The notes under the pieces: generated by a model
The model's database searches: none
What the model saw: only the letters and a program-made list of their open reading frames with translations
What the model was told of the DNA's origin: nothing
Position numbers and translations under genes: made by a program
Assembly: GCA_027257055.1 (NCBI GenBank)
Contig: JAPVLO010000988.1
Coordinates: 124,001 to 188,000 of the forward strand
Direction: 5' to 3'
DNA length: 64,000 nt
From: Cephalopachus bancanus
Taxonomy: Eukaryota > Chordata > Mammalia > Primates > Tarsiidae
Shown: positions 12,080 through 24,284 of the stretch, one piece after another
How the letters are laid out: each line of letters opens with the position of its first letter
Numbering within the stretch: position 1 is the first letter of the stretch

Positions 12080-12205
12080 AAGGCCTCACTAAAAGATAAG
12101 CTTCATGGAAATGGTGCATTTAGTGATATAGCCCTGGAATCTACAATAGTGAATGGCACATAGTAGATGCTAAATAAATATTTATTGAATAAGTGAATGA
12201 AGTGA
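12080..12205 (+). mobile_element. L2 LINE 3' end, sense
   Basis: Contains AAGATAAGCTTCATGGAAAT followed by GAATGGCACATAGTAGATGCTAAATAAATATTTATTGAATAAGTGAATGA, the characteristic sense 3' end of L2. Confidence 0.75.
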
Positions 12206-12345
12206 TATTTGTGGCAATCCTGTGAGGTAAATAAAGTAGAACCTAACCATCCCTATCTCCTCATTTGATGAACAAAAAAATAACCAAGGTTATAATGGAT
12301 AGGTGACTTGTCCAAAGTCAAGCAGCTTTCAACTGATGAAGCTCC
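12206..12345 (-). mobile_element. MIR SINE, antisense
   Basis: GGCAATCCTGTGAGGTAAATAAAGTAG, then TATCTCCTCATTTGATGAAC, then GGTGACTTGTCCAAAGTCAAGCAGC follow the antisense MIR core (cctgtgaggtag, then the fourth-column 'gatgagg' area, then 'acttgcccaaggtcacacagc'). Confidence 0.7.
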
Positions 12346-12349
12346 TGAC

Positions 12350-13720
12350 AGAACCAAATCCTCTGGCCTGTTTTGAAAAAAATCCCGATAGCAACTGAAC
12401 ACAAAAGAAAGGTTTAACCTTGGAGATAGACCCAAAGGAGCAGCAGAATGAAGACAGATATTTTAAAGGAGGCAAACTGAGGGAATTCTTGTCATGGAGG
12501 AAGGGAGTTTATCTGAGGAGTCTAGAAAGCAAAATCATGAGATTGATTTTGAAAAGAATGGGAAAGATGAACAATAGAAGGGACAACTAGAGAAACTGAA
12601 GCTGGGGATGAGTTGTGATTCAAGTAGTTTAAACATAAATTGCTAAAAATGGTGAAATGACTACCCAAAGAAGAAGAAACCCTCTATGGTTTGGAGCATG
12701 GAAGAATGATGGTCTTGCCATCAGAAGACAACTGCATGCATTTTGGCAAGAAGTGAGGTGCTAGTAGTTCTAGAAACAGAAGTACAATAAAGAAATGTTG
12801 CTAAAGATGAATGAACAAAATTCCATGACTGATAGAATATCCAGAGTGAATGAATTAAAGCTTGGCCCTGGAGATCCAAGAATAATATATTGTTTGTGCT
12901 TATAAGGCAGCTAAGCTAAAAGTAACTACTATATAAATGCATTTATTCTTTGTCATGGTTCTGAGGAGAACAGTATGCTGAATATTAAGTCCAAACCTGA
13001 GATCACATTCTGAATTTTATAACACATAAATACAAGCACCAAGTATAAGGGCATTAGGTATGGATACACTTTTAGGACCATTATGTCAGAATAATTTTGT
13101 GTCTCTGTTTAGTAGGAAATATTAGAGTCATAAATTTTGATTATATTAATTCTACTTTATCCCTGGCACAGGAATTTCAAACAGAAAAGATGATAGCAAT
13201 TCAGAATTAATATTCACTAATGTTGTTAAATTCATCTAATTAAAAGATAACAAAATATTTGATAATGGAAAATTATCTCTCAAGCAAAGTCTTTGATTAT
13301 CTCTTTTTCTCACAAGAGTTAATGGCAAACAGACAGATTCACACATACACAAATCCTGATAAAATTATATATATTTTAGAGTAATATAACAAGACTTCAG
13401 AAAACTCATTTGCATTTGCATAACTTAAAATGCCTTATTATGACTGTTTGCCCAAAATACTCTGCAAGTAGAAGAGTTTATATTTGCATTAATAAATAAA
13501 ATAAAGGTGACTACACACTGTGCCTTAGGGCTTATTTGTACTTAGCAGCTCAGTCATATTATTTGTAGCATTCCCTACAGGGAGAAGAGGTGACACATTC
13601 TGGGAAGAGGGGGATCGTAACAAATACAATTAGTCAAAAATGCTTAAACCAATTGTGGATGTAGAATCTTGCTACAAAAAAAAGGCAGGCAGGACATTAA
13701 AATCTGCAAACCTGACTTTT
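12350..13720. other. No recognisable feature
   Basis: About 1.4 kb of AT-rich sequence with no frame longer than about 60 codons and no repeat I can name. Confidence 0.5.
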
Positions 13721-13724
13721 AGCA

Positions 13725-14815
13725 GCTCACATGTTTTTGTACTTTGTATAAATGGAATTCTACATAATGAACGATATTTTTCTAGATTCTTTCACTCACA
13801 TTTTTGTATATGAGATTCATACAGACTGTTGTATGTGGTTTAGTTTATTCTCATTGCTGTATAGCATTCACTGTGTGACTATACAACATTCTACTCTGGG
13901 GTTATTATGAGTAGAGTAACTATAAACACTTTAGTCTTTTGGTGAATATATGTGCTTTTTCTATTGGGAATATACTAGGGAGAGTAATTGCTGGGTCTTG
14001 GGGTATGCATTCATTTCACTTGTGAAGTTACTGACAAAGAGTTTTCTAAAATGGTTGCATCGGTTTCATTCTTACCAGTAGCGTGAGCATTCTGACTTCA
14101 CATCCTGATACTCTTAGTATTATTACTCTTTGTCAAATTTATGATTCTGGTGAATGCACAGTGGTGATTCATTGACTAATGTCTTTGCATATATCTATCA
14201 TTCACTTGTATGTCTTCTTTTGTAAAGTGCCTATTTCAGTCTTTTTTTTCTGTTGGTTTGCCTGTCTTCTTGTTATTGATATTCTACAAATATTCCGGAT
14301 AGTATAATTTTTTTGGATATAAGAATTGTGAATATTTTCTTCTACTCCGAGTTCTTTTTTAACTCTTTTAATAGTAATTTTTGATAAATAGGCACTCTTA
14401 ATTTTAATAGAATCTAAATTATCATTGTTTTGTTTATAATGAAAGCTTTTTGGTTTCTTTTTCAGAAATTTATGACTACTCTAAGTTTACAAAGCTAACT
14501 TATTTTATATTTTATGTGCAGTATATTTGGAATTGATTTTCATGTTTAGTGTAGGTAGGGATCAAGATTCTTCTGTCTTATATGAATGTCCAGTTGTCCC
14601 AATACTATTTATTGAAAAAAATCTTCTTTTGTTCATTGCACTCTAGTACTATTTTTGCATACATCAGATGTATGGGACTGTTTCTGGAATCTCTATTTTT
14701 TTCAACTGACTAGTTTGCATATCCTTTTGCTAATATCACAATATCTTACCCATTATAGCATTATAATCAACCTTAATATCTGAAAATTGTAAATCCCCCA
14801 GCTTTGTTCTGTTTT
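13725..14815 (-). mobile_element. L1M LINE fragment, antisense
   Basis: Reverse of the L1 ORF2 end and 3' UTR: 'agtcttttggtgaatatatgtgctttttctattggg', 'attgctgggtcttggggtatgc', 'tggttgcatcggtttcattcttaccagtagcgtgagc' and 'actatttattgaaaaaaatcttcttttgttcattgcactc'. Mammalian-wide (L1M) age is inferred from the divergence. Confidence 0.72.
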
Positions 14816-15638
14816 TGTTTTGTATTTGACCATCAACTGAGATAACAGCAGTAAACTTTATCTGTCAGACAAGTCTTCTACAAACTATTACTAATGTATA
14901 TTAAAATACCGTAACTATTTTGACAAAAATGTCCAAATTTGGAGGTCAGTTTTGAGCTATCAAATAGAATTTAACCTCTTTCAAATGCATATTAGAATGT
15001 ACAGAATGCTGTTAGAAGAAATGTAAAACGTTAGGCAACACCAAACAATTATATCAGGTTGACTCACTAAATATATTTTTTGGAAAAAAGTTTTATTCTT
15101 CTTTAATGGTAAGAGTTGGGCCAAAGAAGAAAGCTAGAGGTCTAGGGTCCAAGACTTTAATAATTCAGATTCCCTATGGTGCTCTTCCATTGGTTCAGTG
15201 GAAGCACGTTTTGGAGAAGAGGAGCAGTTTTTCTTAAGCGTAGACCATCAAAATTGTGAGCTATTGTCCAGACATAGACTGTTTTCCCCTACACCTGACT
15301 TCTTTCTGCTCCCTCCCTCATGGAGCAGCCTCTGGCCAAGGCTGGTCTCTGAAAGATACACACATTCCCAGTGATAAGTCATGGGATGTAGGTGATCAAG
15401 CAAAACTGAAGATAATGTAGTCATCATTCTTAATGTAAGCGTAAACGTCATATAGGAATTTAAATGATTAACTTGCTTACTTTGGTTATAAAACTGCTTG
15501 CTGTACTGCCCTGAGGTGCAGAGACTTCACTGATCTGCTACCTTTGGTGCCTTCCATAAGTTCTAATAAACCGATGTCCTTCTCTGTTGGACCTTCAGGT
15601 GACTTCTTTGGAACAGGTAAACATTTTGCACATACCAT
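14816..15638. other. No recognisable feature
   Basis: No coding or repeat signal I can name. Includes a slightly GC-richer stretch (15120-15390) of unknown origin. Confidence 0.45.
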
Positions 15639-15639
15639 C

Positions 15640-15778
15640 TCAGATTTGGGATTTCTGCATTACAAGACTCATATGTTAAATTAGAATCACTGGATGTGGG
15701 GCTTGAGGATATACATTTTAACAGGCTCTCTGATTCTGATGCGCACCGTACTTTGAAAAACACTGAGGTTGTGCAATG
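15640..15778 (-). mobile_element. MER5A-type hAT (Charlie) fragment, antisense
   Basis: On the minus strand it reads CAGTGTTTTTCAAAGTACGGTGCGCATCAGAATCAGAGAGCCTGTTAAAAT and then a 'ccccacatccagtgattctaattta' stretch, the order of the non-autonomous hAT element MER5A. Ends are worn. Confidence 0.6.
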
Positions 15779-15779
15779 A

Positions 15780-16265
15780 AGGGACATTTGGCACCTTCTA
15801 GAATCATTTGGTTGCTATATTGACCTGGAAGAGGTGATATTCACTGGACAGTCTCCTACAATAATTATCCATCTTAAAATGTCATGAGTGTCATTGTTGA
15901 GAAATCCTGTTCAAGTGATAATGAAGAAACTGAAGAAACCTGGTTGGTTACACTAGAAGAAATAACTACACAAAAATGACTTAAATCAGTGATCAGCCTG
16001 AACACACAACAGAAGCCCTCAGTCATTTCTCAGCATTAACCTTTGCCAAGATGAGTCCTGGCTGTGATGACTATAGGTTTCAAGAACTTTGCCACCATTT
16101 GACTTCAGCCTTCAGTTCTTATAATGTAGCTTTTCATGGTTTGCCTCATTCAGACTAGAAAGAAAAGAATTCTATGTGAGTGTTCACTCCACTGAAGAAG
16201 CTATTTTAGGCATTTTGCATTTGTGACTTCAAGTAAGTCTTACAATATTGTGAAACAAACAATAT
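15780..16265. other. No recognisable feature
   Basis: Sequence upstream (on the plus strand) of the DRAP1 pseudogene. Nothing supportable seen. Confidence 0.45.
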
Positions 16266-16276
16266 CGTATTTTTTC

Positions 16277-17067
16277 CCTTTTATTGTTTATTTTTAATAA
16301 ATTTAAGAACTGTTCTATCTTCTCTCCTCCCCCTAGAGCAACTGAAACCAACTAAAAGAGGGTATGGCCTGGGGGGCGGAGGGTGCTAGGAGTCATAATC
16401 CTCTTCATCCCCTCCATCGGGTGCTGAGGGGCCAGGGGGCGCTGGAGGCAAAGGCAGACTAGAGGCGAAGGGCAGGAAGGGTGTCAGGGGGCTCTGAAAT
16501 TGGGCAGGGGGGTGGCTGGCCTGGGTGGCAGCTGCGGTGTTTCCTCTTCCCCGTCAGTATCTGTGTCCTCAGACTCATCCTCCTGCTCTGAGTCTGTCCC
16601 CGACAGTTTCTTGTCCTTGCTTTTGCTTCCCATCCCACCATTCTTCCGGCTGCTGCTTCCTGGCTTCCGGCCCTTTCGGGAAATATAGTCCATCTGCAGG
16701 CACCCTTGACCCCGTTCATGTGGCTGTCTTCTCCATCACCCTGCATGTCAGGCACAGATGCCACCAGGTCCTTCAGGAAGTCAAACTGCTGCTCCAGGTC
16801 AATGCACTGCTTCAGGTGGGATGTGGTCATGGTCTTGGCGTTTCGGGACTGGGTCACCTGGCAGGCCTTCTTCAACAGCGACTCCAGAAAGAGCTGGAGC
16901 GCCCGGGAGCTGATGACAGGCACAGCTGCCACCACCTTCCCAATCTCCTCGTCCGTCTGGAGAATCGTCTTGATCCGCCCCGGCAGGAACCGCGCATTAT
17001 ACTTCTTGCTCTGCATCGCCGGGCCTCCCTCACCGCCCCGGGCCTAGCGCCGCCGCCCGCAGCCTCC
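16277..17067 (-). pseudogene. DRAP1: Processed pseudogene of DRAP1 (NC2-alpha)
   Basis: Intronless copy of the mRNA for DR1-associated protein 1, the histone-fold subunit of negative cofactor 2, which with DR1 binds TBP-DNA and represses Pol II initiation. Reading down from an ATG at 17016, the N-terminal histone fold is clear ([16 protein letters not shown] segment, [52 protein letters not shown]). The acidic tail ([17 protein letters not shown]) and the C-terminal end (DEEDYDS, stop at 16386-16388) are also present, but only in other frames. Defects: two of the Lys codons after MxSKK are missing, a 20-nt insertion at 16674-16693 shifts the frame after GVKGACR, and further shifts follow. A 3' UTR with AATAAA-type signals runs to about 16277. 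An exact 11-bp direct repeat, CGTATTTTTTC, lies at 16266-16276 and 17068-17078. No promoter is expected, so it is dead. Confidence 0.95.
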
Positions 17068-17254
17068 CGTATTTTTTCAATGTGAGGACATTTTAGATAA
17101 GTAAAATACTCAAAAAAATTAATTTTATTCAAGTAGAGATGTATGATTGAAACTTCTGTCATAAATAACTCACAGTGTAGTTGCAGATAGTATTACATAT
17201 AATGTATAAAGTATGACAATATAAGCCTTAAACTCGACATACAGCATTATAATA

Positions 17255-17405
17255 TTTTGTTATATCTTATTATTCCCATTGTATACTTTAGAAAACTGAA
17301 GGTCAGAGTGGCGAAATTAGTTTCACAAGGATACACAGCTAATGTAATGATGGTCTGTTCGTTTCTTAAGTGCTCTAACTGCTACACTAATATAATAACT
17401 GATAA
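17255..17405 (-). mobile_element. MIR SINE, antisense
   Basis: TTATTATTCCCATTGTATACTTTAGAAAACTGAAGGTCAGAGTGG, then TTTCACAAGGATACACAGCTAATG and TGCTCTAACTGCTACACTAAT match the antisense MIR core in order. Confidence 0.75.
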
Positions 17406-18270
17406 ATGTATGTAAATGTAATTTATAAACCAAGAACAGATACAAATATTAAGTGCTATTCCAAAATTCAAGCTGGAAGAAATTCTTTTAATTATGTGTT
17501 TAACATTTTAGATAGCAGGAAGAAAGATAATATTTTTAATATTTAATATTTTGTCTTTTATAGATAAGAACTCTATGAACACCTGTGGGGTTTGTTTTTT
17601 TGATAATATGGTAAAAGTTTTTAAGAGTGATTCTCTAATCTGAAGTTCTGAAATCTATTAGACTGAAAGCTTTCATTATCATAATTACTTTTATTAGCTA
17701 ATCAACTTGAATCATGCAAAACTACTTGAAATAACATTTGAGTAATTTTTCCCAGTTATTTAACTTTATTCCTCATAATAGAATCAGTGAGCAACAGCCT
17801 GTCTTTGGAAATTGTAACTGTCAATATCTTCTCCAGGCTTGAACTGTTTAGAGCAACAGCTTTCAAGAATGTATTATTTGAATTTGACAGTAATTGGTCC
17901 TGTTTTAGTTAAATTCTTTTGGAGATTTATTGGAAATTGCTTCTCTGATCTATAGACAAGTCAAAATTTTCTTTTGGAAGTAATTTGAGATATTTAAGTT
18001 TTGTGCATAATTTTGCAAGGTAGAAAAATGTCAAGTTTTACCAAAATTTCAAGCAATACACTATAAGAGGATTCTTTATTGTAGAGTACAAAACTTATTG
18101 TCATTTACATTTCTAACATAGCATTGATTTATGCAGCATACAGACCACAGGACAACAGATTTTCATACCTGTTTTTAAAAGTATTATATAAATAATATTA
18201 CATATTGCAATATAAATATTGTCTATATATAAATAATATATTTAAAGTATTTTGCATATGTATAAAACTT
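17406..18270. other. No recognisable feature
   Basis: Very AT-rich. No coding or repeat signal recognised. Confidence 0.5.
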
Positions 18271-18274
18271 TATT

Positions 18275-19215
18275 TTATTGAAGTCTAGTTTACCCATCAC
18301 AAACTTCAAACATTGTAAATACTCAGTTCAATGATTTTGAGTAAATTTAGAGTTGCTCAGCCATCACTACAATTCATTTAAAAATATTTCTGTCACTTCA
18401 AATGGTAGTCATTTTCCACTTCCACCCTCAGAAAACCACTGATTTTGTTTCTGCCTCTATATAAATTTACCCTTTCTAGGCATTTTATATAAAAGAAGGC
18501 ATATGCTATGTAGACGTTTGTGTATGAATTATTTTACTTAACATTATATTTTTGAGGCTCATTCATGTTGTAGCTTGTATCAGTATTTCATTTCTTTTTA
18601 TTGATAGCTACTATTCCAGTGTACAGACATAGCACCTTTTATTTATTCATTTCAGTTGATGGACACATATTTTTTCCATTTTTTGATTATTATGAATAAA
18701 GCTGCTGTGGACATTTATGTAAAAGTCTTTATATAGATAAATATTTTCATTCCTTTTGGGTAAATACCTAGGAGTGAAAATAGAATTGCTGAGTCATATG
18801 GTAACTCTATGCTTGATATTTTGGGAGAGCTGCTAGATTATTTTCCAAAATAAAGACACCATTTTACATTCCCATCAGTGATATGTGGGTGTTCTAGTTT
18901 TTCCATATCCTCATCAACACTTTTTAGTATCAGGCTTTTCTAAAATTATTATTATTATAGTCATTCTGGTGTGCGTGAAGTGTTATCTTATTGTGATTTA
19001 GATTTGCACTTTTCTGATGGCTGATGATGTTGATTACATTTTCATGTGCCAATTGGTCATTAGCATATTTTCTTTGGAGAAATGGCTATTCAGATTCTTT
19101 TTCCATTTTTTCAGATGGGTTTTTTTGTATTTTTAATATTGAGTAGAAAAAGTTCTTTGTATATTCTGGATACAAGTCCCTTATCAGATATATGATTTGC
19201 AAATATTTTCTAAGA
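18275..19215 (-). mobile_element. L1M LINE fragment, antisense
   Basis: Reverse of the L1 3' region: TTATTGAAGTCTAGTTTACCCATCACAAACTTC, 'attatgaataaagctgctgtggacat', 'gggtaaatacctaggagtgaaaatagaattgctgagtcatatgg', 'gatttgcacttttctgatggctgatgatgttg', 'cttatcagatatatgatttgcaaatattttc'. Old and broken. Confidence 0.8.
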
Positions 19216-20220
19216 TTAGTTTCTTTATACATAAAATGGGAAAATGGGTGACCTTTTTATGGTGGGCTTGCCTCCCCATTTTGTCATCAGCCATACTGGA
19301 TCCCTGTTTCCACAACCGAATAGGAAAGGCTCAAAAATCATGCCCCATGGTGGTATTCTGTGGATACTTGTGTCAAAACATTAAATATAGCACATATTCT
19401 GGATGCAACCATTTTACTAAAAGAATTCAGGCAGAAAAACTTTATTTCTATTAAAACTAATATTTTGCCTTTACAAAATAGTCTTGATCCTCTCTCCTTT
19501 TTTCTAAAAAATTTTCATTTGTGTGCATATGTATATGTATGTGTATGTTTAAGAGTGCTTTGATTGAATAATTTATGAATCATTTGTGGTTTTTAACAAC
19601 CTTTGATGTTTTATGACAAAAATTGGAAATGTTATAGCTATCTCCTACTGTTTCACCTTCAAATTTCTCTGTCTTCTTCTAATCGAGCTTTGCTGGAAAT
19701 CTTTATATTCTGGCCTCCCTATGATGCATAAATGACGTGTAATCATTTAACTGTACCAGAGGACATCATGTTTAAGATAACTCAGGAGTAAACTTTTGAT
19801 AACATGAAAGTTTTATGTAAACAACCTCTCTATATTTTTTTCCCACATTTAAGTTATAGCTTGTTATACTTTCTTAAAGCAAGATACAGCTGTCTTAGTT
19901 TTTTACAAATTTTTTCATTGAATCATGGAAATTTATTGCTGGATACAGAATTTCAGGATCACAGAGGCTGCCATATTCAAGTTCACTCAACTAGTTAATA
20001 GCTAAATCATGGTAATAAAAGGCCATGTTCCTGGTTATTATTGATTGCTAACATTCTTTTAAGTTATTGACAACATAAGGTAAAGATAAAATTGCACAAG
20101 AGTAAATAAGCCTGCTTGAAATTTATTTCCTATAAATCACATTTATATTTGACTTTATATGAAATATTATACCCTTGATAAATCCTGAATCATTATTTTC
20201 TTTCTGTAATAACCTTTGGT
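19216..20220. other. No recognisable feature
   Basis: Short frames only (up to about 85 codons at 19197-19454) with no recognisable domain. Unassigned. Confidence 0.5.
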
Positions 20221-20224
20221 GATT

Positions 20225-20815
20225 TGGGGGTGTATGAGGGGGAACTAAAAAAAGCCAGAATTTATTTATAAAAATTGTGTATTTATTCTTAGATATTTAA
20301 ATTTCAGTCACCTGCAAACTACTCTCCATTTGATGCAATACATTTATTGAGATGCTTTTTCTACTGCTCAAAACAGATTTTTAAAAAATTATTATTTGCT
20401 TAAAACAGTTTTTGAATTCATCAATCTTGATGACTTTTAGTGTGTCTTCCGTTTTGGTTCATCTCTTCCATATTGGCAAAATGTTTCCTTTTGAGGATGT
20501 TTATCATCCAGGGAAACAAACAAAAAACGTCACTTGGGATGCGATCAGTTGAATAGGGAGGGTGGGGCACAGTGCTAAACACTCAGTGCAGTGTGGGCAG
20601 ATGCACTCATAAATAAACCCATCATGAAATGGGCAAGCGCATTGAAAAAAGCCTTCAAAAAAATTTCACTGAAGTCAAAACAGCTTCTCACAACGCTAGC
20701 TGGTCCACTGATGCAGATGGGTTCCTAGAATACTTATTTAGCGGGGAATACCCACCCTTCAAAAATAATTCCAGTTTTTTGGGAGGTCCTCACTCATAGT
20801 TCTAGTCTGAATACT
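20225..20815 (-). mobile_element. Tc1/mariner-type DNA transposon remnant (second copy)
   Basis: Reverse orientation homologue of 6400-7005. Shared blocks include GATGGGTTCCTAGAA (20717-20731), the 'cccaccctccctattca' block (seen as its complement near 20556), AAACTGTTTT (complement near 20407) and AATAAATTCTGG at the terminus (complement near 20258). The DFFLFP-like segment has decayed further and a short A/T-rich stretch (20380-20402) interrupts it. No open transposase frame survives. Confidence 0.68.
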
Positions 20816-21145
20816 ATACATGATAATAAATTGAAATGTTTACTTTGAATATCAGAATTGGTATGGTAACTTTTATAATCTAGTTCATATTTTATTTCTT
20901 TGCCAAATAGATATGGTGTATGTTTTTGGAAAAGAGTCATGAGTGAGTATAAAGCATGAGAACATATAAAGAAATACAAACAAAGCTATAAATAAATGTA
21001 TTTTTCTCCATTTGATTATTAGCATATTATTGCATATTTGCATATTATTAAACTACAAATTTCAATATGATTCAATATAACTTTTTTAAAATAAGGCATA
21101 TAAAATTTTAATCCAGAGAAATAAAACAATGAAATTGAAAAAGAA

Positions 21146-21146
<1 letters not shown>

Positions 21147-21195
<49 letters not shown>
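21147..21195. repeat. (TG)n microsatellite
   Basis: About 24 TG units followed by a TATATACACATATA segment, directly before an Alu. Confidence 0.97.
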
Positions 21196-21221
21196 TTATA
21201 TATACACATATATAACTTACA

Positions 21222-21520
21222 CTCAAGCCTGTAATCCCAGCACTTTGGGAGGCTGAGGCAAAAGAATTGTCTGAGCTCGGGGTTTTAAGACAAGCCTGGG
21301 CAAGTTGGTGAAACCTGGTCTCTACAATATATCAAAAAAATTAGCCAGGCATGGTAGCCCGCGCCTGCAGTTCCAGCTACTTGAAAGGCTGAGTCGGAAG
21401 AATTGACTGAGCCCAGTAGGTCAACGCTGTGGTGGCCATGAGCGTGCCACTGCACTCCAGCCTAGGAGACAGAGTAAGACTCTGACTCAATAAACAGCCA
21501 AACAAACAAATAAATAAATT
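21222..21520 (+). mobile_element. Alu SINE, 5'-truncated
   Basis: Starts within the left arm at CTCAAGCCTGTAATCCCAGC, so the first ~15 bp are missing or replaced. Continues through the middle linker and a right arm with GTGGCCATGAGCGTGCCAC, an intermediate form of the later perfect hairpin. Ends GACTCTGACTCAATAAACAG. Confidence 0.93.
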
Positions 21521-21521
21521 G

Positions 21522-22780
21522 CTATTTACTTGAGGTTTAACACATTGAGTAATTCAGTTTTCATTTCCAGGGGCAATTAATTTTTTCAAAATTTTTTCAT
21601 CATTTGTAAGATAAAATGGGGATGTTTTTTGAGGTTCACTGTCTGAAATTTAAAGTAAAATCCTGGTGTTCAAATGTTACACATAAAATCTATAACTGAT
21701 TTAACATTCTTATTTTCACCTTAGCTAAAACATTTACCAAAAATAAGGACAGACAAATCTATTGTATTTATTATTTTTCCAACCAAGCAGCATCATGTTC
21801 AGCCTGAGACTGGTTCATTTAGTTTAAAATATAGTGTTTTGACAAAATCTACTGCATGTTTACTAAATCAGTCATCAAAAGTCCAGAGATAGATGAGTTA
21901 ATTACCTGAAGAAAAGGACTGATTTCCTACTTTCAATAAGAATAAATGTGTTTGCATTTCAGTAGCTTATTAGTAAAGTTGAGAATACAGCATATCTTCC
22001 ATTCAGGGGAAAAAGTGGACAATGAAGTTTACTTGTACTTTTTTGTTCATTTAGAAGGGTGAATTTAGGTAATGAAATTAATTTCATTTCCCAGAGCATC
22101 ATAAGATAAAATTGGATTTTCTAACACAGAGTATGAGCAGACTTCGAAAGTTTGTGATTCATGCTGTAGGCAAAAGTACTTAAATAAAAGAGCAATTTAA
22201 TCATTTTATTGAATAAATATGCAAAGACAAATGAAGACTATTTTGGAAGTTGGTACAGTTTTGTTTTTGTTTTTTTGCTTCTTACATTGTTTTCACAAAA
22301 AACTAGCTGAGATAATATAGCAACAGCAAAGGGTATGTTTTTTGATGTTCTATTGCAAGATGAAAACTCATACTCTTTTTATTTTAAAAATAGTTTTATA
22401 TTTTGGTTCAAGGATAGTTAAGAATACAAGAGATCATGTGGAATAACTGTTGTAGCACTTTAATCAACTAATATATAACTGCTTTTATATAATACATCAT
22501 AGTCCAACTGTGTCTAAATGATAATAATTTAAAAACCTATAAAAATGATTAAATTGATAGGAGGGGTGGTACTGAATAAGCATAGTGAATTATTTCATCT
22601 TTGACCAAATATACTAATTCTGTCTTCCCCCTTTCCAATCCAAAAGTTATCACAATATATCATGTATAATAAAAATGATTAAAGCCACTAGATAATTTTC
22701 TTTCTCTTGCATATCTTACTATGTGGATGATTTGAACTGATAGAGAAAGGGAGGTTGTGGAGGAACATTTGGGGAAACTG
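21522..22780. other. No recognisable feature
   Basis: AT-rich sequence. No gene or nameable repeat. Confidence 0.5.
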
Positions 22781-22784
22781 TTGG

Positions 22785-22985
22785 GGTTCATATTCTGGCT
22801 CAGTCTCTTTTTCAATCATAGACTGGCCTTGTGGCACTTCACGTTTTTTATATATCAGTTCCCTTGCCCGTGAAGTAAAGGTAGCAATAGCATCTATTTC
22901 TTTTTTTTAAGGGAATGAAATTAATCGACTTAAAGCACTTATCACAAAGCTTAGCATCTGAAAGACACTCAATAAGTGTTAGTTC
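22785..22985 (+). mobile_element. MIR SINE, sense
   Basis: Follows the sense MIR order: 'tctggctcagtctctttttcaatcatagactgg', 'atatcagttcccttgcccgtgaagtaaaggtagcaatagcatc', then 'aaagcacttatcacaaagcttagcatctgaaagacactcaataagtg'. Confidence 0.7.
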
Positions 22986-23060
22986 TGATGATTTTTTCCA
23001 AATCTATTTTTATCTTGACTTGAGGAAAGCCAAGAAGAACTTACAGATAACCTAGAGCAA

Positions 23061-23220
23061 TGGTCCCAGACTTTAGTGTGCATCAAAATTCCCTGGAAGG
23101 CTCATCACAAGACAGATTGCTGGGCAACACTACTAGAGTTTATGATTTATTAGATCTGGGATGCAGTCCAAGAATTTGCATTTCAAACAAATTCCATGGT
23201 GATGCTGAAACTGGTTGGAT
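23061..23220 (+). mobile_element. MER5A-type hAT (Charlie) element
   Basis: AATGGTCCCAGACTTTAGTGTGCATCAAAATTCCCTGGAAGG through ACAGATTGCTGGGCAAC, GATTTATTAGATCTGGGATG and AAGAATTTGCATTTCAAACAAATTCCATGGTGATGCTGAAACTG follows MER5A over its length. Confidence 0.8.
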
Positions 23221-23221
23221 G

Positions 23222-24280
23222 TAATTATGTGTCCAATACAATAATTGCAAGTACATGTATCTTCCATAGGTTTCTTAATTTAGAAAGAACAATATTTGTG
23301 TTCTACTAATGTTTACACTTGCATTATCATGAAAAATAGCTTAAGTTCAATACTGACATTTTAGTGAGTATTCACCAAAATATTAGATGTTTTACTTTTA
23401 AAAGAAAGATCTCTCTGAAGCTTTACTTGTCATTTATTCATTGGATGACAAAAATCTATATCATTGGAATTATCTGATTTACTATTGAAACATCTGATTA
23501 TACTACACTGATATAAAACTGGTATATTTAACTATTTATTAAGTTCTTCTGCTAAAGGAGCCAGTGTATTCCCAACTACTGAGCCACTTTTATACATACA
23601 TAATATTAGAAAATTAGAGCAATTAATTTAGAAAAACAGTCATTTGATCTGTTATATTTTATGGAATGATATGAAAATATACCTTCTGTAGCTGCTCATA
23701 TTATATCCTTGTCTTTGACAATAATCTTAAAATATCTACTAGCATGTATAGTAGATGCTGATATTTCTTCAGCAGATGTGTGTCTTCTGGTTAACATGTG
23801 GTCAGTTATAGTACTACTGCTCCACTAATGTTTTGTGCAAGTTACACATTCTTCATCAATGTTCTTGAGAAACAGAAACTCTGTCTAATTTGCCATGAAG
23901 CATACATTTTTTTTGCTATTAATCATGGATACTAAAAAGGTTCACTGCAAAATTAAATGTGTTACCAATGAGAAAATCAACAAGCAATTGAAAATGTACA
24001 CCATGAAAAAACCACTGTAGCAAGAGTGTCAGAATACTCTTCAGATACTCTACAGCAGGACTGCTTAAGATTTCTTAGCTTGGGTGTCAAAGTGTGTGAC
24101 GTACTTACAGAAGGCTACTTTTCCTGTTTCTTCTTGTCCCAGCACTGCTCTGTCACCTTTAAGATTTGTGGAGTTGGGTAAGAGCACCCTTAGCATTGAC
24201 GCTGGCATTTCTATGCCAGAATTCTATCAGAAATGACAGATGTAAAGCTTCCTGAAACAGTGTTGTAAATAAAAATAGCA
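23222..24280. other. No recognisable feature
   Basis: No gene or nameable repeat seen. Confidence 0.5.
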
Positions 24281-24284
24281 AACA

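Noticed and set aside
16459..17016. 185-codon minus-strand frame as an intact DRAP1 gene
   Set aside because: It follows DRAP1 only to about GVKGACR. After the 20-nt insertion the frame is wrong and the acidic tail is in another frame. Target duplications and lack of introns show a processed copy.
16525..17085. 186- and 113-codon plus-strand open frames
   Set aside because: They are antisense shadows of the GC-rich DRAP1 pseudogene and encode no recognisable domain.
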